This document shows positions 7,101-12,101 of a DNA stretch of 12,101 nt, piece by piece. Position 1 is the stretch's first letter, and each line of letters begins with the position of its first letter. The translations under genes were made by a program, and so were the position numbers. The stretch comes from Gemmatimonadales bacterium UBA4718. GTDB taxonomy: Bacteria > Gemmatimonadota > Gemmatimonadetes > Gemmatimonadales > Gemmatimonadaceae. The stretch spans positions 1,154-13,254 of the forward strand of contig DHJO01000228.1 of the NCBI GenBank assembly GCA_002404375.1. Direction: 5' to 3'. The notes below the pieces were generated by a model. It saw only the letters and a list, made by a program, of their open reading frames with translations. It was not told the DNA's origin and did no database searches.

Positions 7101-7810
7101 CGGTGATCGCGTTGAATACCCTGACCGGCCTGGATCAACTGCTTCACGGCAGCAACAATTTGCACGGTTGGGGCCAACCGTCGTTTCCCGACCGCACTCT
7201 TCTTTATGTGCGCGGATTCGATCCAACGACCGATACCTACAGGTACCAGGTCAACGAGCACTTCGGCGTCACCAATGGAACGCGAAACGCATTTCGTGTC
7301 CCGTTCCAAATTGCAATACAGGGTCGCGTCGCACTCGGGACGGATCCCGCACGCCAGCAATTCAACAACGCGATAGGCCGGGGGCCGGGTGGCGGGCGGA
7401 TGAACCCGGAAGCGCTCAAGGCCAGAATGACGCGGCTCGTCCCGAACGCGTTCCTCGACATCATAGCGATCAACGATTCAGCCAAGCTCGAGCTCACGCC
7501 CGACCAGATCGCGAAGCTGCAGACTTCGGGCGACGCCTTCAAGGTGAGGGCCGATTCGCTGATAGATAAAGTCGCGAACATGCTCGGCGACACCACGGTC
7601 AAGAATCCGGACCCGATGACGGTCTTCGCCAAGCTCCAGCCATCGATGACAGAGGGGCGGAAATTGGCGACCCAGGCGATCAACGACGCCAAGGCCGTTC
7701 TCACGTCGGCGCAGTGGGCCAAGGTGCCGGGGAGCATCAAGACTCCGGGATTGAGACGGGGCGGCGGCGAGGGCGGCAGGGGCTTCGATCGAGGCGGCGG
7801 TCCCGGCTAG
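4130..7810 (+). CDS. TonB-dependent receptor with carboxypeptidase-regulatory-like N-terminus and Spy/CpxP-like C-terminal tail
   Basis: This outer-membrane receptor has 1226 residues from ATG 4130. Residues 1-25 are a signal peptide ending GRAAA-Q. About 30-115 form a carboxypeptidase-regulatory-like beta-sandwich (GRITAPDSQAVAGARV, then a DGRYTI strand). About 140-245 form a plug domain (RLPVDAGDLVALAALAPGV; ITLDGLSFG). The Oar-like barrel runs to the probable last strand FRVPFQIAIQGRVAL at 1055-1069. A calcium-type loop D-x-N-x-D-G-x-x-N-N-D lies at 903-913. Family knowledge: such receptors import bulky substrates using TonB energy; nothing here identifies the substrate. No SusD-like lipoprotein is adjacent, so a SusC/SusD glycan system is not supported. 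Oddly, about 157 residues follow the barrel. They are mostly predicted helical, with LTPDQ at 1122-1126 and LTSAQW at 1191-1196, the paired LTxxQ signature of Spy/CpxP, and end in a Gly/Arg-rich tail. No clear TonB box was seen. Confidence 0.93.
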   Translation: MILKCGLLSGAVLALTIALSGRAAAQVGSTTDILMGRITAPDSQAVAGARVEATSVETGITRTKTTGADGRYTIVFPDGGGTYRLTVRALGMAPVTRTISRQGDEDRMITDFDMGRIATQLATVQVRAPPRRGDPSQRPEPGSTERNLNPNLVNRLPVDAGDLVALAALAPGVIAVPGTDTTKASFSVAGQPANQNNITLDGLSFGAGSVPQEAVRNTRVVTSTYDVARGQFTGGQVASTTRGGTNNVQGAFSYSLRDPSLEFVDDTNPAFGQKYTQNQLSGGAGGPIIKDKLFTFGAISFTHRTDPLLSLLAADPLTLQRLGTNPDSVTRFLNIVQTFGLPLTSPLAPDERLNNNTSALVRVDYNLAEDHSLMLRGDWRGNTQLGSRLNALALPHSGGNLRGTGGGGMMTLTSHMGMFINELRGYKSIDNRNTEGYLSVPDGRVVVSSILGDGTNAISTLQFGGNPSLPQETKSSLLEVSDEISRLTTAGGHRFKLGGLLNQQRSSIGFIPNRFGTFTFNSLADFEAGQPTQFTRTLFARDQQSATNNAAVYLGDSWRMTPQFQVTYGLRMEGSRYPDKPDYNPEVEATFGRRTDNLPSEVSVSPRAGFSVFVGESQFGPPPLTLRGGIGEFRGTAPAQLFASALNATGLINGQSLLTCVGAAAPTPDWAAYLADPSTIPTSCNGGTPIFANQRRNVTVFDPGFQAPRAWRASFGLSRRFWDRFSFSVDAGYARGVAQTGQIDINLDTTAKFTLSNENNRPVYAPANAIVPTTGAVSVFGSRLYPQFGVVSQIESHLRSDTKQLTLGLNGITTKGILLNASYTLTSSFDQSQGFSQGTVQGFGGTPGSTPGNPNLSEWGRSDNARRHALLGTITYPIKPVLELTMIARATSGSYYSPLVGGDINGDGRSNNDRAFVFDPAVAAAAGDTAVANGMTRLLASTSSRARDCLLSQTGKVASRSSCSSPWSPALDLQMNIRPAAFGLDRRLTISVIALNTLTGLDQLLHGSNNLHGWGQPSFPDRTLLYVRGFDPTTDTYRYQVNEHFGVTNGTRNAFRVPFQIAIQGRVALGTDPARQQFNNAIGRGPGGGRMNPEALKARMTRLVPNAFLDIIAINDSAKLELTPDQIAKLQTSGDAFKVRADSLIDKVANMLGDTTVKNPDPMTVFAKLQPSMTEGRKLATQAINDAKAVLTSAQWAKVPGSIKTPGLRRGGGEGGRGFDRGGGPG
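7475..7756 (+). other. Region of the receptor coding for a Spy/CpxP-like double LTxxQ domain
   Basis: After the last barrel strand the receptor carries a helical, charged segment. Its two LTxxQ motifs (encoded at 7493-7507 and 7700-7714) are 69 residues apart, a spacing like that in the periplasmic chaperone Spy and the stress adaptor CpxP. The intervening sequence is rich in Lys, Asp and Ala, as in those proteins. If the barrel has ordinary topology, this tail sits in the periplasm. A Gly-rich spacer precedes it and a Gly/Arg-rich end follows. The domain assignment rests on motif pattern only. Confidence 0.55.
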
Positions 7811-7867
7811 CGTGCACGGGTCGTGCGAGGGTATTCTGCATCCTTTCCAACCCTCCACCATCACGAC

Positions 7868-8536
7868 ATGAAAGGTTGCATTCGCAGGTTAGGCTGCCTC
7901 GTCCTGATCATCGCTCTCGTCGCCCTGTGGTACTGGTATGCGCGCGTCGAGCGACCGGCCACTACGACCGCGTCGACGGACGCCGTTACCGGCGCGTCCA
8001 GCGTCAACACTGGATGGAAGCCTCTCACCGAGGTGGACGCACAGCGCGGTCGCGTCGCGGTAGAGGCACTGGCACGCAGATCTGGGCCTGTTTTCGCGAA
8101 TCTCAGTCCCGCTGAAGCGGCGTCTTACATCTTTCTGGTCGTGGCAAAGCAGCTGCCGCCGTCGGCCCGGAACGCGGAGGCCTCCATTGTGGGCGATCGG
8201 CTCTACGTGCGCTCGGAAGTGGATCTCAAGGACTTTGGCGGCGCCGGACAGCTTGGAGCTCTGGGCATGCTTCTCGGCTCCCGGGACAGCGTTCTGCTCG
8301 GTGGGACCATCCACATGCTGAAGCCGGGGCTGGCCGAGTTCCAGGTGCAGGAGGTTAAGCTCGGCCGTCTCGATGTGCCGAAGAGCCTCATTCCGCGGCT
8401 GATCGCTCAAATGACCCGCGCAAAGAAGAAGGTAGAAGGAGTCTCTGAGACGGGTCTGCCCATGGTCATGCCGCCTTACATTTCCGATGTGCGCATCGCC
8501 AACGGAAAAATCACGCTCTACAAGAGTGTAAAGTGA
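7868..8536 (+). CDS. Membrane-anchored protein of unknown function, translationally coupled to the response regulator
   Basis: The product has 222 residues from ATG 7868. An in-frame GTG at 7823 would add 15 residues of no signal-peptide character, so ATG is preferred; no good ribosome-binding site is visible. The N-terminus is basic (MKGCIRRLG) and runs into one membrane helix at about 10-27. A Thr/Ala/Ser-rich linker follows, then a soluble domain of alternating strands and helices (NLSPAEAASYIF, a YVRSEVDL strand, a GGTIHMLKPG turn, KLGRLDVP). It closes with PPYISDVRIANGKITLYK. The order of one anchor, a short helix and beta-strands ending in an LGxLxVP-like motif loosely recalls YpmS/DUF2140-type or LmeA-like lipid-binding proteins, but I cannot confirm this. 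The last four bases (GTGA) are shared with the start of the next gene, so the two are probably made together. It most likely faces the periplasm. Confidence 0.8.
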   Translation: MKGCIRRLGCLVLIIALVALWYWYARVERPATTTASTDAVTGASSVNTGWKPLTEVDAQRGRVAVEALARRSGPVFANLSPAEAASYIFLVVAKQLPPSARNAEASIVGDRLYVRSEVDLKDFGGAGQLGALGMLLGSRDSVLLGGTIHMLKPGLAEFQVQEVKLGRLDVPKSLIPRLIAQMTRAKKKVEGVSETGLPMVMPPYISDVRIANGKITLYKSVK

Positions 8537-9900
8537 GCCGCAGGATCCTGGTCATCGACGATGAGCAGGGAATCCGCGCGGCACTGGGTCAGCTCCTCGA
8601 ATTCGAGGGGTACGAAGTTCATACGATCCCAAACGCGACCGACGGCATAACGGAATACCAGAAGTGGAAGCCGCACCTGGTTTTTCTCGATGTGAAGATG
8701 GCCGGCATGGACGGAATGGAGGCACTCAAGAAAATCAGGGAGCTCGATCCGACGGCCACTGTGGTGATGATCAGCGGGCACGCGACAATCCGCACCGCGG
8801 TCGAGGCGACGCAGCTCGGCGCCTACGAGATCCTCGAGAAGCCGCTGGACACCGACCGCATCCTCGTGATGCTACGGAATGCGCTCTCGCACCTTGATCT
8901 GCAGGAAGAGAACGCCCGGCTCAAGCAATCGATCGACGCACCATTCGAGATCGTCGGCAAGACGCCCGTGATGCGCATGCTCATGGAAAAGATCGAGAAA
9001 GTCGCCGCGACTCCCGCACGGGTCCTCATCACGGGGGAAAACGGGACAGGGAAGGAGCTCGTGGCGCGGGCGCTGCACCGGATGTCGCCGCGCGCGACCA
9101 AGCCGTTCGTCGAGGTGAACTGTGCCGCCATACCAGGTGAGCTGATCGAGAGCGAGCTGTTCGGGCACATGAAGGGCTCCTTTACGGGCGCCATTTCCGA
9201 CCGCGCGGGAAAGTTCGAGCAGGCGAACAAGGGGACGCTGTTTCTCGACGAGATCGGAGACATGAGCCTTGCCGCGCAGGCAAAAGTACTGCGCGTACTC
9301 CAGGACAACGTCATCACCCGGATTGGCGGATCGAAGCCGATCTCCGTCGATGTGCGCGTGATCGCGGCGACGAACAAGACGCTCGAGAGCGAGATCGCCT
9401 CGGGGAAGTTCCGCGAAGACCTGTACTACCGGCTGAACGTGGTGCCGATTCACGTTCCGCCGATTCGCGAGCGGCGCGAAGACATTCCGACGCTGGCGCA
9501 ATACTTCGTGTCGACGCTTTCGGCGAGGGAAGGGATCCCGCCGCACACCTTCACCGAGGATGCGCTGGAGCGATTGACCGCGCTCGACTGGCCGGGCAAC
9601 GTTCGCGAGCTCCGTAACACTGTGGAGCGGCTGCTAATTCTTGCGCCGGACAGCCAGATATCGGCTCGGGACATTGACAGGCTCGCCGGGCAGCGCGCTC
9701 TCGATGACGCTGGCCTCGCCACGCTCACACAGTGCCGGACCTTCGAGGAATTCAAGGATGCGGCTGAGCGCGCCTTCCTGCTCAACAAGCTCCGCGAGTT
9801 CGACTGGAACGTGTCGGAGACCGCGCGGGCGGTAGAGATGCCAAGGTCGAACCTTTACAAGAAGATCGAGCGGTATTCCCTTTCGCGCGAGCATAGCTAG
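8533..9900 (+). CDS. NtrX-like sigma-54-dependent response regulator
   Basis: The product is a complete NtrC-family activator of 455 residues, starting at a GTG that overlaps the preceding stop (GTGA). The receiver domain (about 3-120) has the acidic pair D9-D10, phospho-acceptor D53, S81 and K103, so it should be phosphorylatable. The AAA+ domain (about 137-375) starts at FEIVGKTPVM and has Walker A GENGTGKE, Walker B GTLFLDEIGDM and the sigma-54 contact loop as GSFTGA instead of GAFTGA. The C-terminus is a Fis-type helix-turn-helix (WNVSETARAVEMPRSNLYKKIE). The GSFTGA loop, REC-AAA-Fis order and C-terminal SNLYKKIE sequence resemble NtrX and its relatives. Family knowledge: these factors use ATP to open sigma-54 promoters. 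There is no kinase gene beside it. Target genes are unknown, and I saw no good sigma-54 promoter in the window. The aldehyde dehydrogenase gene starts three bases after its stop. Confidence 0.95.
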   Translation: MSRRILVIDDEQGIRAALGQLLEFEGYEVHTIPNATDGITEYQKWKPHLVFLDVKMAGMDGMEALKKIRELDPTATVVMISGHATIRTAVEATQLGAYEILEKPLDTDRILVMLRNALSHLDLQEENARLKQSIDAPFEIVGKTPVMRMLMEKIEKVAATPARVLITGENGTGKELVARALHRMSPRATKPFVEVNCAAIPGELIESELFGHMKGSFTGAISDRAGKFEQANKGTLFLDEIGDMSLAAQAKVLRVLQDNVITRIGGSKPISVDVRVIAATNKTLESEIASGKFREDLYYRLNVVPIHVPPIRERREDIPTLAQYFVSTLSAREGIPPHTFTEDALERLTALDWPGNVRELRNTVERLLILAPDSQISARDIDRLAGQRALDDAGLATLTQCRTFEEFKDAAERAFLLNKLREFDWNVSETARAVEMPRSNLYKKIERYSLSREHS

Positions 9901-9903
9901 CAA

Positions 9904-11397
9904 ATGAAAAAGTTCAACAACTTCATCGCTGGTAAATGGGTCGGCCCGGAATCGGGCGAATACTTCGAGAACCGGAACCCCGCTGACCGCGGCGACGTCA
10001 TCGGCAGGTTTCCATTGTCGGGCAGACGCGACGTCGATCGCGCGGTGGAGAGCGCGACCCGGGGCTTCGCGAGATGGCGCCGCACACCTGCACCCGGTCG
10101 CGGTGACGTGCTCCGCGTCGTCGGCGACATCATGACCAAGCGCAAGGAAGAGATCGCGGATGCGATGACCCGCGAGATGGGGAAGCCGCTGACAGAGACC
10201 CGTGGCGATGTGCAGGAGGGAATCGACACCGCGTACTACGCCTCGAGCGAAGGGCGCCGGCTTTTTGGAAAAACTGTCCCGAGTGAGCTGCGTAACAAGT
10301 GGGCGATGAGCTACCGGCGGCCGATCGGAATCGCCGGACTGATCTGCCCGTTCAATTTTCCGATGGCCATCCCCACCTGGAAGATGTTTCCCGCCCTCGT
10401 CTGCGGGAATGCGGTGATCTTCAAGCCGGCGGAGGATGTGCCCCACACCGGAACGCTGCTGGTGGAGATCCTGCTCGAGGCAGGACTTCCGCCCGAGGTA
10501 ATCCAGCTCGTGCACGGCCGGGGGGAGCAGGTCGGGGCCGCGATGGTCGAGCACCCGGGAATTCCGCTCATTTCCTTCACCGGCTCGACGGAAACGGGTC
10601 GCATTGTGGGCGAGACGTGCGGACGGCTTCACAAGCGCCTCTCGCTGGAGATGGGCGGCAAGAACGCGCAGATCGTCATGGACGATGCCGATCTCGATCT
10701 CGCCCTCGAAGGTGCTCTCTGGGGTGCGTTCGGCACGACGGGGCAACGATGCACCGCCACCAGTCGTCTTATCCTACAGAAGAAGATTCACGACAAGTTT
10801 CTGGGCATGCTCGAAGACCGCGCCAAGGCCCTCAAGCTCGGCGATGGGAGAAAGAAAGGCACGGATGTAGGTCCGCTGATCAACGAGGACGCGCTCAGAA
10901 AGGTCGAGACGTACGTTGATATCGGAGTATCGGAAGGCGCCAAGCTTCTTACCGGTGGCGAGCGGCCGCAAAAACTATCCGGGGGAAACTTCTTCGAGCC
11001 GACGATCTTCACCAACGTCAGGGCGGGAAGCCGTCTCGAGCAGGAAGAGATATTCGGGCCGGTTCTCTCGGTAATTCGCGTAAAGGATGCTGACGAAGCA
11101 TTTGCCGTGAACAACGATGTGAAGTACGGATTGTCGTCGTCGATCTACACGCGGGATGTGAACACGGCATTTCGCGCGCTCAACGAGCTCGACAACGGAA
11201 TTACCTACGTGAACGCACCGACCATCGGCGCGGAGGCTCATCTCCCGTTCGGTGGCGTCAAGCAGACAGGCAATGGGCACAGGGAAGGAGGCTGGGAGGT
11301 CTACGAGTTCTACTCGGAAACCAAGGTCGGGTACGCCGATTTCTCGGGCACTCTTCAGCGTGCCCAAATCGACACATATCTGGGAACGCCGGACTAA
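9904..11397 (+). CDS. NAD(P)-dependent aldehyde dehydrogenase
   Basis: The product has 497 residues, normal for the superfamily. It is an oxidoreductase turning an aldehyde into its carboxylate, probably cytoplasmic. Key residues are present: oxyanion Asn N151 in CPFNFPM, cofactor-binding K174 in FKPAED, the FTGSTETGR cofactor loop, general base E249 in LEMGGKN and catalytic C283 in [10 protein letters not shown]. The 34-residue gap from Glu to Cys is the usual one. [10 protein letters not shown] and [11 protein letters not shown] are also canonical. [10 protein letters not shown] and [10 protein letters not shown] recall the ketoglutaric-semialdehyde and aminoadipic-semialdehyde dehydrogenase groups, but the substrate cannot be settled by eye. 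The ATG follows the regulator stop by three bases with no ribosome-binding site of its own, so translation is probably coupled. Signal peptidase I follows after 21 bases. The enzyme class is certain, the substrate unknown. Confidence 0.96.
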   Translation: MKKFNNFIAGKWVGPESGEYFENRNPADRGDVIGRFPLSGRRDVDRAVESATRGFARWRRTPAPGRGDVLRVVGDIMTKRKEEIADAMTREMGKPLTETRGDVQEGIDTAYYASSEGRRLFGKTVPSELRNKWAMSYRRPIGIAGLICPFNFPMAIPTWKMFPALVCGNAVIFKPAEDVPHTGTLLVEILLEAGLPPEVIQLVHGRGEQVGAAMVEHPGIPLISFTGSTETGRIVGETCGRLHKRLSLEMGGKNAQIVMDDADLDLALEGALWGAFGTTGQRCTATSRLILQKKIHDKFLGMLEDRAKALKLGDGRKKGTDVGPLINEDALRKVETYVDIGVSEGAKLLTGGERPQKLSGGNFFEPTIFTNVRAGSRLEQEEIFGPVLSVIRVKDADEAFAVNNDVKYGLSSSIYTRDVNTAFRALNELDNGITYVNAPTIGAEAHLPFGGVKQTGNGHREGGWEVYEFYSETKVGYADFSGTLQRAQIDTYLGTPD

Positions 11398-11418
11398 TCA
11401 CCGCGGTAGACAGGTACG

Positions 11419-12101
11419 ATGGACGCATACGAACACAAACGCGCGCACGCGCTTCAGCTAGCTAACAGAAGGCGCAAGAGCGGCAGGCTTTCGTTCTTTG
11501 CTCATTGGGCAAAGATCATGATCGTCTCGCTCGCGCTTTTCGTCGTCATCCGCGCGTTCGGGGTCGAGGCGTTCAAGATCGCGAGCGGAAGCATGGAGCA
11601 CACCCTCTTCGAGGGCGATTTTCTCCTCATAAACAAGCTGGTATACGGTGCCGGGATTCCCGGCAGCGGACGCAAGCTCCCCGCGCTACACGCTCCCCGC
11701 AACGGGGACGTGGTGGTCTTCACCTACCCGGTCGATCCGCGCCTGAATTATGTGAAGCGGATTGTCGGAATACCCGGCGACACGCTGGAAATGCGCAGCG
11801 CGATCCTCTTCAGAAATGGCAATCAGGTGAACGAGAACTACGTTCAGCGCTCTCCCGCCGAGGCCGATCAAACGGACGACGACTTCCGCTGGCAAAAGGC
11901 GTATCTGGTAGGTGGCGCGGCGATCTCCAACTACAATCCTTCGCGTAACAATTGGGGCCCTCTGGTCGTCCCTCCTCATGACTACTTCGTCCTCGGAGAT
12001 AATCGCGACAATTCGTCGGATTCGAGGTATTGGGGGTTCGTGGCCGACTCTCTTGTGCGCGGCCAGCCGATAGTGGTCTATTATAGCTACGCGCCGGACA
12101 C
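11419..12101 (+). CDS. lepB: Signal peptidase I (3' truncated by window end)
   Basis: The frame is open from ATG 11419 to the last base without a stop, giving 227 codons; the 3' end lies outside. A weak CAGG lies a few bases before the ATG. After a basic N-terminus (RRRKSGR) there is one membrane segment at about 31-52. The Ser-Lys dyad is clear: S58 in ASGSMEHTL and K113 in NYVKRIVGIPGD. Their 55-residue spacing equals that of E. coli LepB (S90, K145). Box E is GDNRDNSSDSRYWGF at 193-207. Family knowledge: this inner-membrane protease removes Sec and Tat signal peptides from exported proteins on the periplasmic side. The usual Pro after SGSMx is His here (SGSMEHT). It is the fourth gene of a closely spaced run, 21 bases after the aldehyde dehydrogenase stop. 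Confidence 0.96.
   Translation, partial: MDAYEHKRAHALQLANRRRKSGRLSFFAHWAKIMIVSLALFVVIRAFGVEAFKIASGSMEHTLFEGDFLLINKLVYGAGIPGSGRKLPALHAPRNGDVVVFTYPVDPRLNYVKRIVGIPGDTLEMRSAILFRNGNQVNENYVQRSPAEADQTDDDFRWQKAYLVGGAAISNYNPSRNNWGPLVVPPHDYFVLGDNRDNSSDSRYWGFVADSLVRGQPIVVYYSYAPD

Noticed and set aside
4130..7810. SusC-type glycan importer
   Set aside because: No SusD-like lipoprotein gene is adjacent, and the domain pattern fits Oar-like receptors at least as well.
7814..7826. Small inverted repeat gcacg-ggt-cgtgc just after the receptor stop
   Set aside because: The stem is only 5 bp and no T tract follows, so it is not a supportable terminator; a TATTCT at 7832 also lacks a -35 partner.
8872..9546. 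224-codon open frame on the minus strand
   Set aside because: Antisense to the AAA+ domain of the response regulator; no recognisable features.
9634..10746. 370-codon open frame on the minus strand
   Set aside because: It is antisense to the regulator end and the aldehyde dehydrogenase, both certain, and its His/Arg-rich translation matches no family.
1..12101. Sigma-54 promoters (TGGCAC-N5-TTGCA) that the NtrX-like regulator could control
   Set aside because: Reading both intergenic and nearby coding sequence I found only partial matches inside genes (for example near 8070 and 9495) with the wrong second half.
1..12101. tRNA, CRISPR array, insertion sequence or phage remnant
   Set aside because: No cloverleaf-like sequence, spaced direct repeats, terminal inverted repeats or transposase motifs were seen on either strand.

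Overview
The window is GC-rich and gene-dense. It comes from a Gram-negative (diderm) bacterium: it encodes a two-barrel OmpA-type outer-membrane protein, a very large TonB-dependent outer-membrane receptor and a LepB-type signal peptidase. The set of proteins, the Cys/Pro-rich OmpA linker and the style of the receptor's C-terminal tail fit Gemmatimonadota best. That assignment is inference from protein style, not from a marker gene. I see no tRNA, rRNA, CRISPR array, insertion sequence, phage gene or other sign of recent transfer. No intergenic stretch exceeds 300 bases.

Layout. (1) 1-1491, plus strand: the 3' part of an OmpA/Pal-like protein with two homologous small beta-barrel units, a Cys-flanked polyproline linker and a peptidoglycan-binding domain; its start lies outside the window. 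(2) 1498-1573: two consecutive hairpins with GAAA tetraloops, the second followed by a T tract, forming a terminator shared with a convergent gene. (3) 1597-3156, minus strand: a YifB/ComM AAA+ ATPase. (4) 3330-4049, plus strand, divergent from comM: an unrecognised protein with one predicted membrane anchor. (5) 4130-7810: a TonB-dependent receptor with an N-terminal carboxypeptidase-regulatory-like domain and, unusually, a tail of about 155 residues after the barrel carrying two LTxxQ motifs as in Spy/CpxP. (6) 7868 to the window end: a tight run of four co-directional genes. These are a membrane-anchored protein of unknown function, an NtrX-like sigma-54 response regulator (overlapping the former by 4 bases), an aldehyde dehydrogenase (3-base gap) and signal peptidase I (21-base gap, cut off by the window end).

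How the genes may work together. The first and fifth genes are cell-envelope components. The last four are probably one transcription unit in which the regulator is translationally coupled to the membrane protein before it; no partner histidine kinase is present. The mix of envelope protein, regulator, dehydrogenase and signal peptidase does not spell out a known pathway. I find no convincing wholly new multi-gene system. The points most worth a second look are the receptor with the Spy-like tail, the double-barrel OmpA protein with its duplicated Cys linker, and the regulator coupled to an unknown membrane protein.
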